Assembly: GCA_019695175.1 (NCBI GenBank) | Contig: JAIBAM010000006.1 | Span: 32,699 to 96,698 of the forward strand | Direction: 5' to 3' | DNA length: 64,000 nucleotides | DNA from: Bdellovibrionales bacterium | GTDB lineage: Bacteria > Bdellovibrionota > Bdellovibrionia > Bdellovibrionales > UBA1609 | Shown here: positions 53,316-62,194 of the stretch, one piece after another | How positions within the stretch are numbered: the first letter of the stretch is position 1 | Layout: every line of letters starts with the position of its first letter | Translations under genes and position numbers: made by a program | Notes under the pieces: model-generated | Told to the model about the DNA's origin: nothing | The model's database searches: none | What the model saw: the letters and a program-made list of their open reading frames with translations, nothing else

Positions 53316-53771
53316 GAGTGGATCAATAAATTTAAAAGTATGGCCCAGGCTGGAGCAAGTGAAGGCAATGGTATTCGCCTTAGCAAAATATAAGCATTGT
53401 TTTATGGTTTTATAGTGCCGAGTTAAGTGATGATAAAAATTTTAAAGCGGACCGAAAGTTTAGAACCTTTCAGAGAATCATTGAAGATCTCAATAATATT
53501 GAGAATGCAACTATAGATTCTGAATTTAACGGCAAGCTTCGCAAATATCAAAGTAAAGGCCACGCATGGTTGAATCTTATGGGCAAGCACAAAATCGGAA
53601 CTATTCTTGCTGATGATATGGGTCTTGGTGTCCAATCCCAGCAGATTGGACAGGGTTAGGAACTTTCAAGAAAATGATAACATCCAGGTGTTTCTGATTA
53701 GTTTAAAATCTGGTGGTGTCGGCCTCAACCTGACTGCTGCGGATTATGTTTTTATTTTCGAGGTTCTAAAA
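53316..53771 (+). pseudogene. SNF2-family helicase fossil, internally deleted
   Basis: Plus-strand fragments: EEWINKFKSMAQAGASEG and GNGIRLSKI with a stop, then after a shift [35 protein letters not shown] and [11 protein letters not shown] (motif I, but GKT is cut off). This joins directly, with another shift, to [20 protein letters not shown] and [17 protein letters not shown] (motif V). Everything between motifs Ia and V is gone. The rodA end lies immediately beyond on the other strand. Confidence 0.75.
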
Positions 53772-53772
53772 A

Positions 53773-54909
53773 TCAAAACAAATATCTTCTATAAGCTACC
53801 GAAGAAAGTAAACCTAACACAGACATGGTAGATAAAAGACTGCTCCCCCCATAGGATAATAAAGGAAGGGGGGCCCCCACGATGGGTAAAATACCGATCA
53901 CCATTCCCATATTCACAAACACATGCCAAAATAAATAAGCGATGGCACCAACCACCAACATGGACCCAAAGGGATCTCGTGCTTGCGCACCAATGCTAAT
54001 GGACATCACGTAAATAATCACAAAAAGCCCCAGAGTGAAAATACTCCCAACAAACCCATGTTCTTCACTTAAAACACTAAAAATAAAATCTGTATGTCTT
54101 TCGGGCAAAAATTCAAGTTGCGATTGGGTCCCTTTTCGAAACCCTTTTCCAAAAATTCTTCCACTACCCACGGCAATTTTACTTTGAATACTATTGTACC
54201 CCGTACCTCTTGGATCTCGACCAGGAGAAAGAAAAGTAAGAACTCGATTTTTTTGATAGTCTTTTAATCCAAAATTCCAAACCAATGGGGCAGCAATGGC
54301 TCCTAGCACTAAGAAGATAATAAGAATTGACGTTTTAACACGAGAGAAAATAACCATTGTAGTCGCCATCAAAGCCATCAGACCTGCTGTACCCAAATCA
54401 GGTTGTTTCACCGTAATTATAAAAGGGATCCCTACAATTACACCGGGCCACAACAAATCCGTAAAACCCATTTTTTTACTGGAATCACGACGGGACAAAA
54501 TACGGGCTAAAACGAGAACAAGGGACAGCTTCATTGTTTCTGAGGGTTGGTATCGAAAAAAACCCAAATCCAACCATCTTTGCGCTCCATAAGAAATCTT
54601 TCCAAAAAAATGAACCGCGATCAAAGCTCCCACATTTGAAGCATAAATGACATAGGCGAATCGATCAAAAAATTTATAGTCTAAAAAAGTCAGCAAGAAA
54701 AAAATAGTCCACCCCGAAAAAAGCCAAAAAATTTGCATCCAAAATAAGTTACTTTTATCGGTAATATGAACACCATGGGTAGCACTATAAAGATTAATTA
54801 AACCAATTAAGTTTAATGCCAATATAACCGCACACAAATTCAAATCAATTCTTTTAAAAAAAGTTCGCTCTTCCACTTGCAAGTGGGTTCTTAACTCCAT
54901 AGTTTTCAT
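53773..54909 (-). CDS. rodA: Peptidoglycan glycosyltransferase RodA
   Basis: A SEDS-family glycan polymerase of the elongasome that works with PBP2. Ten membrane segments are visible in 378 residues. Motifs are [18 protein letters not shown] (the W-D and QPSE residues near 130), KQPDLGTA, and the C-terminal [16 protein letters not shown]. It overlaps mrdA by four bases, so the two partners are made together. It is the last gene of the mreC-mreD-mrdA-rodA operon, next to the remnant island. Confidence 0.95.
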   Translation of the reverse strand: MKTMELRTHLQVEERTFFKRIDLNLCAVILALNLIGLINLYSATHGVHITDKSNLFWMQIFWLFSGWTIFFLLTFLDYKFFDRFAYVIYASNVGALIAVHFFGKISYGAQRWLDLGFFRYQPSETMKLSLVLVLARILSRRDSSKKMGFTDLLWPGVIVGIPFIITVKQPDLGTAGLMALMATTMVIFSRVKTSILIIFLVLGAIAAPLVWNFGLKDYQKNRVLTFLSPGRDPRGTGYNSIQSKIAVGSGRIFGKGFRKGTQSQLEFLPERHTDFIFSVLSEEHGFVGSIFTLGLFVIIYVMSISIGAQARDPFGSMLVVGAIAYLFWHVFVNMGMVIGILPIVGAPLPLLSYGGSSLLSTMSVLGLLSSVAYRRYLF

Positions 54910-56897
54910 TCGTCTGAATTCTCCTCAAGAATGGGAGCATGGGATTTTGCTGCAGGGGTTCTGGATTGAACATCTTTTTTTAATTTTTCCGGGTGGTATT
55001 TTTGAGTGTAAGCCATAAGAATATCCCGAGCCACAGGAGCCCCTCCAGTATTCCCATGGCAAGCGTGTTCGGCCAAAACTGCAATCACGATCTCAGGGGC
55101 TTCCGCTGGAGCATACGCCACAAACCATCCATGATGACGCAATTCAAAGCGATGCAATTCACACTTGTCATAGATTTCTTCTGAAGAAAAAGAACGTACT
55201 TGACTGGTTCCTGTTTTTCCCGCCATTTCAACACCCGGCACTTTCCACCACCTCGCCGTTCCAGAGTTTCCATTGGCCACTCTTCTCATACCCTCTTTGA
55301 CTACTTGAAAAGTTTTTGGGTCCACAGTCACACCCTTAAAAGGATCTTTGCTCACATCACGAACTATAACCGGTTGAAACTCTTGGTCCACGTTATTATC
55401 CACATTCATTATTTTCTTCACTATAAAAGGTTTTACAACTTTTCCCTCCAAAGCTATGGTGTTATAAGCGATAGCCATTTGCAATGCCGTAGTTAGAATA
55501 AATCCCTGGCCAATGGCGTTGGATAAATTTTCTCCGGGCTGCCACTCTTCACCCATAGTTCTTAATTTCCATTCAGAAGAGGGAATCAAGCCAGAGACTT
55601 CATGAGGAAGTTCAATATGACTCTTTTCCCCCAAACCCAAAGCCCGGGCGTAGGCCGCTATTTTATCAATTCCTAAACTAATCCCCATACGGTAGAAAAA
55701 AACGTTACTACTTCGTTCAATAGCTTCTAAGACCGTAATATACCCTTGACCCGTTTTAGTATGATCATGGTAGATCCTTCGTCCAAACTTTATAAATGCA
55801 GGGGCATGAACAAGAGTTGTTGGCGTAATTATTTTTTCCTGAAGTGCAGCAACGGCCACTATCGGTTTGAAGGTACTTCCTGGAGAAAAATGATCTTGAA
55901 TAATTTTATCCCGCAGAGGTTTTAATTTGTTATTTGCTAAACTGTCCCAAACCTCATTGGAAATCCCCGTAGTAAACTCATTGGGATCAAAAGACGGGGT
56001 GTTGACCCAAGCAAGAACCTCACCATTGCTCTTCATAACCACCACGCCACCAACTCTGTTTCCATAAACATCATCACGAAACATGGCCTTATAGGCAGCC
56101 TCTTGAATATCTTTATCAATGGTAAGAACCAAATTAGATCCTGGAACTGCGTTCCTTGGTTTTAAACCTAAAAAACGGGGTGTATCGGCGTTGGCTTCTC
56201 TTCCACGCGCATCAACCTCTAAGTACCAAATTCCATCTGTGCCACGAATTTTTTGCTCCCAAGTAAGTTCCAATCCTGATTGGCCAATGATATCGCCTTG
56301 CTCAAAAGTAATTCTATTGGCGTACTTTTGGTTTAATCGCTCAATCTGTTCCCGGGCGATCTCACCAACGTATCCAAACATTTGTGCCCCGTTGGGCCCC
56401 AAAGGATAATGGCGAATCACTGTCTCATTAATATTTAACCCAGGATGATCCCAACGAAGAAGTTTAAGGCGATAAACTTCTTCCAATGATAAATTGTCTT
56501 TAAGACGAATAGGTCGAAAGGGTCCATCTCTTCGACGACCCTTTTTAACATCATTGATAATTTTGGCAGCAGGCGTATTGATTATTTCACCAACAGCCGT
56601 GGCTGTTTCATCCAATTTTTTTGCATACTGAGGGGTAATAGAAACATCAAATCCTGGAAGATTATCTACTAAAACTTTTCCATCCCGATCCAAAATCAAC
56701 CCTCGAGGAGCCAAAACTTTGGTTTCTTTCACTCGATTTTTTTCCGAATATTCCCGTAACTCTTCGCCCTGATAAATTTGCAAGAACCACAAACGTGAAA
56801 CAATTATCAAACTCGCAAAGCCCACAACAATGTAAAGGGCTTTAAATCGAGATTGATATTCCTTAACTTCCTCTTCTGAGTTTGAAATTTGATTCAT
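54906..56897 (-). CDS. mrdA: Penicillin-binding protein 2, transpeptidase
   Basis: The class B PBP of the elongasome, forming peptide cross-links with RodA. The 663 residues include a membrane helix (about 22-44), a dimerisation region (with LAPRGLILDRDGKVLVDN) and the transpeptidase domain. The catalytic serine is in SPGSTFKP near residue 340, SSN lies near 398, and KTGTSQ near 560. It overlaps mreD and rodA by four bases each. The C-terminus adds a short hydrophilic tail. Confidence 0.95.
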   Translation of the reverse strand: MNQISNSEEEVKEYQSRFKALYIVVGFASLIIVSRLWFLQIYQGEELREYSEKNRVKETKVLAPRGLILDRDGKVLVDNLPGFDVSITPQYAKKLDETATAVGEIINTPAAKIINDVKKGRRRDGPFRPIRLKDNLSLEEVYRLKLLRWDHPGLNINETVIRHYPLGPNGAQMFGYVGEIAREQIERLNQKYANRITFEQGDIIGQSGLELTWEQKIRGTDGIWYLEVDARGREANADTPRFLGLKPRNAVPGSNLVLTIDKDIQEAAYKAMFRDDVYGNRVGGVVVMKSNGEVLAWVNTPSFDPNEFTTGISNEVWDSLANNKLKPLRDKIIQDHFSPGSTFKPIVAVAALQEKIITPTTLVHAPAFIKFGRRIYHDHTKTGQGYITVLEAIERSSNVFFYRMGISLGIDKIAAYARALGLGEKSHIELPHEVSGLIPSSEWKLRTMGEEWQPGENLSNAIGQGFILTTALQMAIAYNTIALEGKVVKPFIVKKIMNVDNNVDQEFQPVIVRDVSKDPFKGVTVDPKTFQVVKEGMRRVANGNSGTARWWKVPGVEMAGKTGTSQVRSFSSEEIYDKCELHRFELRHHGWFVAYAPAEAPEIVIAVLAEHACHGNTGGAPVARDILMAYTQKYHPEKLKKDVQSRTPAAKSHAPILEENSDE

Positions 56898-57433
56898 AAA
56901 ACACCAGTTCCCGCCTCAGTAGGATGTTCTTTATGAGTGAGTTTATCCAACCAGGAAAAAAATCCATGGAAAGGAAAACTAACAATCATGGTAAACAAAA
57001 GTGTGATTAGTAATCCAAGCACAGGGAAATCCCGGTTCGAAGTCAAATCGTATTTCCATGACACTAAATAAGAAAAAAACGAGAAAAAAACCACACTGAT
57101 ACCGCTGGCAAGCATATAAAAAATGGGGCCAGCCCAATACAATCTTTTTTTTACAAAAAACAAACCCATAGCAGTCAGTAAATTAATGGAGAGTAGATGA
57201 GCAAAGGGCAGAGCCGTAAATCCACTGCTAATTATGGATAAAATATAAACCATCAAAACACTTTCCCACAACTCCCGATAAAGTACCCAAAAAACTAAAA
57301 CCGTTAACCATAACTGGGGAGCTGGGAACCAACCAAAAAAGTTTAACCATAAGGAGCTCTGTAGAGCACAGACAATTAACAAAACTAAAACAAAAATACT
57401 GTAGTTAGATAATCTTTGCAGGAAAGACCTCAT
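56894..57433 (-). CDS. mreD: Rod-shape protein MreD
   Basis: A 179-residue membrane protein with about five membrane segments. MreD sequences are poorly conserved; the assignment rests on size, topology (WLNFFGWFPAPQLWLTVLVF near the start) and its place between mreC and mrdA, with four-base overlaps on both sides. It tunes elongasome activity together with MreC. Confidence 0.88.
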   Translation of the reverse strand: MRSFLQRLSNYSIFVLVLLIVCALQSSLWLNFFGWFPAPQLWLTVLVFWVLYRELWESVLMVYILSIISSGFTALPFAHLLSINLLTAMGLFFVKKRLYWAGPIFYMLASGISVVFFSFFSYLVSWKYDLTSNRDFPVLGLLITLLFTMIVSFPFHGFFSWLDKLTHKEHPTEAGTGVL

Positions 57434-58341
57434 CGTGTGACTTCCTTAAGCTCTCTCTGTGTATTCGCCTGGGGTTGAGGTTGGGGAGGTATTGCCGTTC
57501 CTGTTTCTGTGGGTGTAAAATCGGCGGTATTGGCGTTTAACACAATAAACAACTCTTCCAGATTGAGTGGATCCACAGCGGGTATGAGCTCCAACTCTTG
57601 AGTCATACCATACTGACTTTTCTTCATTTGTCGAACTCTTCCAATAGGAAACCCTTTGGGGAATATATTATAAAGCCCACTGGTGACAACCAAATCCCCC
57701 AATTGAACATCATCCCCACGTTTGACATATTTCAACGTCGCCACTTCGCGGGAGCTTCCCTCCACAATTCCACGAGCTCTTGATCTTTGTATTAATGCAT
57801 CAATGGCAGCATATCTATCGGTGAATAATAAGATTTGGGAAGTGTATAAGTCCGCGCGGTAAACATATCCCACAACTCCCCCTACGGTTAAAGCCGCCAT
57901 GTTTTTTTTGATCTTATGATATGTACCCCGATTGACAGTTAAAGTTTGGTGCTCCAAAAACAGGTCTTTTCCAACAACTCTGGCGGCTAAAAGCTCCATA
58001 TTAGAGGACTGTTTAAAACCAAGAAGCTTATTAAGACGCTCGTTTTCCACCTTTAACTCGGTCATAGCCCCCAATTGCGCTCTTAATTCTGAGTTTTCCA
58101 CTTTCAGAGCTTTATTCTCTGTTTTCACTCCAATAAGGTCCAGGTACATGGCTGTTGTCCCTCGAACACCGGAACTAAAACTCGAGAGAGCATTTTGCAT
58201 CAACCCTCCAAAAAATGAAAAGGGTCGTGTGAACCATACTTCTTCCTCAGAGTTTCTCTGCATATTAACTGCCATAAGCGGTAGGGCCACCACAGCAAAG
58301 CCAAGAAAAATTTTCTTAAAATCGAATCGTATAAGTTTCAT
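57430..58341 (-). CDS. mreC: Rod-shape protein MreC
   Basis: A 303-residue bitopic protein: an N-terminal membrane helix (about 9-27), a coiled coil (about 70-105, with ALKVENSELRAQL), and two beta domains. Typical motifs are ARVVGKDLFLEHQTLTVNRG and VTSGLYNIFPKGFPIG. The last 40 residues are proline- and glutamine-rich and unlike core MreC. The gene order is mreC-mreD-mrdA-rodA, yet mreB is not upstream, where a divergent ppiD-like gene starts instead. The ATG at 58341 is chosen over TTG 58353. Confidence 0.93.
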   Translation of the reverse strand: MKLIRFDFKKIFLGFAVVALPLMAVNMQRNSEEEVWFTRPFSFFGGLMQNALSSFSSGVRGTTAMYLDLIGVKTENKALKVENSELRAQLGAMTELKVENERLNKLLGFKQSSNMELLAARVVGKDLFLEHQTLTVNRGTYHKIKKNMAALTVGGVVGYVYRADLYTSQILLFTDRYAAIDALIQRSRARGIVEGSSREVATLKYVKRGDDVQLGDLVVTSGLYNIFPKGFPIGRVRQMKKSQYGMTQELELIPAVDPLNLEELFIVLNANTADFTPTETGTAIPPQPQPQANTQRELKEVTR

Positions 58342-58482
58342 AAAAACTACCAAGTTTTGACATATTTATAGGATTGTTTTTTTCTTTTTACACTTTTTCC
58401 CTCGCTGAATTAATAGCGTAACAAACTTCCCTTCCGGGACCAAGAAATCTCCTTGAAAAAAAAGCTATTTCTTCGCACATTA

Positions 58483-58521
58483 AGAACTTGCTCGGAAACG
58501 ACGCCACTTAAGTTAATATTT
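58483..58521. repeat. Dispersed intergenic repeat, diverged copy (R4)
   Basis: AGAACTTGCTCGGAAACGAC, then GCCACTTAAG and AATATTT, follows the left arm and centre of the full copy at 40014-40070 with scattered changes. It lies in the leader just before the ppiD ribosome binding site. Confidence 0.35.
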
Positions 58522-58533
58522 GGAGGAAACACC

Positions 58534-60030
58534 ATGCTTGAAAAATTACGCCAACCCTACCGCGCCAAAGGCCTGCTAACCTACATTATATTTGGTGCAA
58601 TCATTATAGTATTTATTGGGTTTGGTGTTGTTCCAAGCTCCCGGCACCAAACCACATCCAACGCCATTGCTGCTGTCGTTAACCAGAGTCAAATACCTGT
58701 CGTGGAATTCAAGGAACGCTTGAATATGTTGGAACAACAATATCAGTTTCGTTTTGATCAATTCCCCGAAGCTCAGCGAGAAACCATGCTCCAAATGATG
58801 AAGCAACGGGTTTTGGAACAACTCATTGAATATGAAGTTCTTTACCAAGCAGCTTACCAAAAAGGAATTCGCGCCACGGATGAAGAGGTAAAAAAATTCA
58901 TTATTGAAGTCCCAAGCTTTCAGGAAAAAGGACAGTTTAAACGAGAGTTTTACAATCGCTTTTTGGAAAGCAGGGCTTTTACTGCCAGTCAATTTGAAGA
59001 TAAAATTCGAAAAGATGTGGTGGTACAAAAACTACAAAAGCTTTTTGGCCATACGTTTCAACCTTCAGATATAGAAAAGTCTTTGAGTCAAAAAGTTTCC
59101 AACACCAAGCTCAACCTCTCCGTAGCTTCTTTTACTATGGAGGACCTAACTAAAAACTTCAAAATAACTGAGGGAGAAATTAAAACCTTCTTAATCTCCC
59201 CCGAAAACATTAAAAAAGTACAAAAAAATTATGAAGACAATAAAATTCAGTACACCGAACCTGAACAAGTCAAAGCCAGTCATATTTTGATTAAAGTCGA
59301 CCCCAACCAACCGACATCGTCAAACACCGCCGAAAAGAAAATAAAAGATTTGGCCGTAAGAGCCCAAAAAGAAGACTTTGCTAAATTAGCCAAAGAATTT
59401 AGTGAAGATCCCGGTTCTAAAGCGAAGAATGGTGACTTAGGCTATTTCAGCAAAGGAAGAATGCTTCCCGAATTTGAAACCATGGCCTTCACTACTCCCG
59501 TAGGAAAAATCAGTGCCCCGGTAAAAACAGATTTTGGTTACCATATTATAAAAGTGATCGATCACAAAGCTTCTCACTTGAAACCCTTAGAACAAGTTAA
59601 AAGTGAAATAGCTCAAAAGTTGATTTCGCAAGAAAAATCAGAGACTCTTATTAAAGAGCTGCGTCAAAAAGTTAGTAAAAGTGATGAGAAAGGTACTTCT
59701 GCAACACTTAACCAGTTAAAAATTACTTGGGTAGACACCGGAGAGTTTAGTCTCGACACTCCCCAGATTCCAAAAATAAACGACAGTAGTGACACTGTGA
59801 TTGAAACCATAATTAATAAAGGAATTTCTAAAGGACTTGTGCCAGAAATCATTACAGCCGGTGGAAAAAATTGGATTATTAAAGTGAAGTCCTTACAAAC
59901 TTCGCCAGGAAAAACAGAGGGGACTCCTGAGCTTAATGATTTAGATTCAGCCAGATATGCGGATGCCTTTAAAGCTTGGTCAAAAATCGCCACGGAACAG
60001 TCTGTCATCACCCGCAATGGACAACTATAA
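58534..60030 (+). CDS. ppiD: PpiD/SurA-like periplasmic chaperone with parvulin domain
   Basis: A 498-residue inner-membrane-anchored chaperone. One helix (about 13-33, TYIIFGAIIIVFIGFG) is followed by a SurA-type N-terminal region (about 45-220) and one parvulin prolyl isomerase domain (about 245-345, with VKASHILIKV and GDLGYFSKGRMLPEFE). The single anchor and single parvulin domain suit PpiD better than SurA. It helps exported proteins fold. GGAGG precedes the ATG at 58534. Its last 55 codons recur 2 kb downstream. Confidence 0.85.
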   Translation: MLEKLRQPYRAKGLLTYIIFGAIIIVFIGFGVVPSSRHQTTSNAIAAVVNQSQIPVVEFKERLNMLEQQYQFRFDQFPEAQRETMLQMMKQRVLEQLIEYEVLYQAAYQKGIRATDEEVKKFIIEVPSFQEKGQFKREFYNRFLESRAFTASQFEDKIRKDVVVQKLQKLFGHTFQPSDIEKSLSQKVSNTKLNLSVASFTMEDLTKNFKITEGEIKTFLISPENIKKVQKNYEDNKIQYTEPEQVKASHILIKVDPNQPTSSNTAEKKIKDLAVRAQKEDFAKLAKEFSEDPGSKAKNGDLGYFSKGRMLPEFETMAFTTPVGKISAPVKTDFGYHIIKVIDHKASHLKPLEQVKSEIAQKLISQEKSETLIKELRQKVSKSDEKGTSATLNQLKITWVDTGEFSLDTPQIPKINDSSDTVIETIINKGISKGLVPEIITAGGKNWIIKVKSLQTSPGKTEGTPELNDLDSARYADAFKAWSKIATEQSVITRNGQL

Positions 60031-60045
60031 ACATTATTTACTTTA
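59858..60045 (+). repeat. Repeat A: 3' end of ppiD, original copy
   Basis: This stretch, from CCGGTGGAAAAAAT to just past the ppiD stop, recurs as A' at 61864-62051 with few changes and the same orientation. It marks the left edge of the first of two duplicated units. Confidence 0.85.
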
Positions 60046-60071
60046 TTTATAAACTAAATAATGTTTATGTT

Positions 60072-60100
60072 AAGCTCTGTTTGAAAACAGAGCTTTTTTT
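60072..60100 (+). terminator. Rho-independent terminator of ppiD
   Basis: AAGCTCTGTTT (60072-60082) pairs with AAACAGAGCTT (60085-60095), and a run of seven Ts follows at once. It lies about 40 bases after the ppiD stop. Confidence 0.85.
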
Positions 60101-60224
60101 ATAAATTTTTATAAATTAAAGTTCAGTTTTGCCCCTAGTTTTAATTTAGAGTAAGGCACGCTCAAATAAATTTTATGGGTCTAGCAACTTATTTATGGCA
60201 TAAAGTTTGCTTTTAAAGACAGCA

Positions 60225-61769
60225 ATGCACTCAAAAATACAGCCAAAAATGAATACGAATTCTTATCTGCAAAGATCAAAAACCGCGATAATTTTGCGTG
60301 CCTTTAACAACCCTCAATTGATCAATTTAATCCTAATTTATTTTATCTGTAGTCTTTTCCTTCAAGCATCGGCTACTGACGGAACAGGCCCAAAATGTCA
60401 GGATCTAGTTTTGAGTGATCCTAACTTTGACGGGCCATTTAAATCCGCAAATGAACTTATTAAGTTTTTAGATAGACCATCCAATAAAAAACTACAGATC
60501 CTCTTTAAACCAAATCCAAATTTCCACCACTTTGACCCGAATCCTGTAGTTTCTGTAAAAAATTATAATTTTGGAGCTGATGAACTAGGATACTCTGCCC
60601 TTAGTACAAGATGGATTCATTGGGGAAGCTCACATAAAAAAAAATTTGATCCTGATGGGGACCCATTATGGATAGTACATATTTTAGGAGATAAACTGGC
60701 TGCATTTTTTGGCTTCAGACTCCTTGATGAATCTACACTCATTGTTCCTAATGCCACACTTTTTAATCAAAGAATAGCAAAGCTCAATGCGCAATTAACC
60801 AAAATGAATTTTGAAACCATCCCAGTAAATTGGATTCAGGCCTCTATTATAAATGATAGCTATTTATCAAAATTATCTTACGCAGAAAATTACGTAAGGT
60901 CTTTTGCTTCTAATCACAACCTACCTTGGAGTCGTTCAAACATTATCCACGACACCGCATTTCATAGTCTTTCCATTTTAATCTCGAAAAAACAATCCTT
61001 ACCGATCACAGCTCGAATGCAAACAGCGATTGATTTAGCCGACTATATACGAAATTTCTTTGATGAAAAATCAAATCGTAAAAAAAATCAATTCGATTTG
61101 CTTAGTAGAAAAGAAATCCGTGAATGTCTACTTGAAATATTCTTTATAATGCTTTCCTCGGACATTGATAACTTTTCTGGTCTCATACCCATTAATATTT
61201 TAAAATATAATGAGCGATTGAATACTTTCAATACTAACCAAAAACACGACCCGTACTATTTGGTTATCCGATCCGCCATAGGAAGACAGTTTAATGATCC
61301 ACAGAAATTGGCTCAAGGAATCTTTGAACTTCCCACTATCAGATCAAAGTATACTCTTATCAGTTGGTTAAAAAGCACTGTTAATTACTTGCAAGCCTAT
61401 TTTTCAACAAATTTCAAATTAGACAATAATGAAACACAGGGTTTTATCGATATATTTTTGCCTGCCATAAAAATAGCCCAGAGTCATTATCCAGAAGCCT
61501 ACTCTGATGCAAGTAATAATCTCGAACAACTCTTTGAAGAATTTAAAACTTTGGTAAATTCGTTCATCAGGGAAAGAAGAATTTACGTTCAAACTTCATT
61601 ACCCCTAAATACAGTTTTAGCTATCTTTTCATTTGATAAAAATGGACAAATCGTTGTCTCCGATGGAATTGCTTCGGCTGAAGTTCCAGAGGTCGCCGCA
61701 ATAAGGCGGATTGATGAAATGAAAAAAGCCCTACACAACTTACGAAGAAGAGTTCCCCGCAACCCTTGA
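60225..61769 (+). CDS. Secreted protein, family B member 1
   Basis: A protein of about 514 residues with an N-terminal signal (hydrophobic INLILIYFICSLFLQASAT). Landmarks are KLQILFKPNPN, GDKLAAFFGFRLLD, IHDTAFHSLSILISKKQ and a helical C-terminal half. Each of the first three has a counterpart in the protein at 62195-63439, giving a shared HDxxFH motif that could bind metal. The last ten codons lie inside repeat B'. Start is uncertain: ATG 60225 or 60249, neither with a clear binding site. Function unknown. Confidence 0.7.
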   Translation: MHSKIQPKMNTNSYLQRSKTAIILRAFNNPQLINLILIYFICSLFLQASATDGTGPKCQDLVLSDPNFDGPFKSANELIKFLDRPSNKKLQILFKPNPNFHHFDPNPVVSVKNYNFGADELGYSALSTRWIHWGSSHKKKFDPDGDPLWIVHILGDKLAAFFGFRLLDESTLIVPNATLFNQRIAKLNAQLTKMNFETIPVNWIQASIINDSYLSKLSYAENYVRSFASNHNLPWSRSNIIHDTAFHSLSILISKKQSLPITARMQTAIDLADYIRNFFDEKSNRKKNQFDLLSRKEIRECLLEIFFIMLSSDIDNFSGLIPINILKYNERLNTFNTNQKHDPYYLVIRSAIGRQFNDPQKLAQGIFELPTIRSKYTLISWLKSTVNYLQAYFSTNFKLDNNETQGFIDIFLPAIKIAQSHYPEAYSDASNNLEQLFEEFKTLVNSFIRERRIYVQTSLPLNTVLAIFSFDKNGQIVVSDGIASAEVPEVAAIRRIDEMKKALHNLRRRVPRNP

Positions 61770-61858
61770 CTAGAAAAGCCTATGAATTAATATCTTAATC
61801 AGCCTAAGTCCTAATCAGTGAGCCGATCAATGGCCCAAATAAGCTTTTTGAATCTCTT
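61722..61858. repeat. Repeat B': copy of the livF 3' end and its downstream DNA
   Basis: Matches 63618-63757 closely, including the last ten codons of livF on the minus strand. Family B member 1 ends inside it. It stops five bases before A' begins, so this is the joint between two tandem units. Confidence 0.85.
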
Positions 61859-61861
61859 TAC

Positions 61862-62060
61862 TTCCGGTAGAAAAAATGGGATCGTTAAAGTGAAGTCCTT
61901 ACAAACTTCGCCAGGAAAAACAGAGGGGACTCCTGAGCTTAATGATTTAGATTCAGCCAGATATGCGGATGCCTTTAAAGCTTGGTCGAAAATCGCCGTG
62001 GAACGGTCTGTCATCACACGTAGTGGAAATTATAAATATTATTTAGTTTTAACGCGCTAG
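61862..62060 (+). pseudogene. Repeat A': stray copy of the ppiD 3' end
   Basis: Encodes VKVKSLQTSPGKTEGTPELN and DSARYADAFKAWSKIAVERS as in ppiD, ending after SGNYKYYLVLTR with a shifted end. It has no start or chaperone domain of its own. Nucleotide identity with 59858-60045 is high, so the duplication is fairly recent. Confidence 0.85.
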
Positions 62061-62194
62061 ATTGCCAGTTCTTTTTTGCACTTCCCAGTCACGAGCTTGG
62101 TACGCGTATTTTTTTACCCTAAGTACCTCTGCTATTTAACTAGAGCTAAAATGAGACCTCTCAAATCCCTTAAGAATCTCTTGATTGTCATTTG

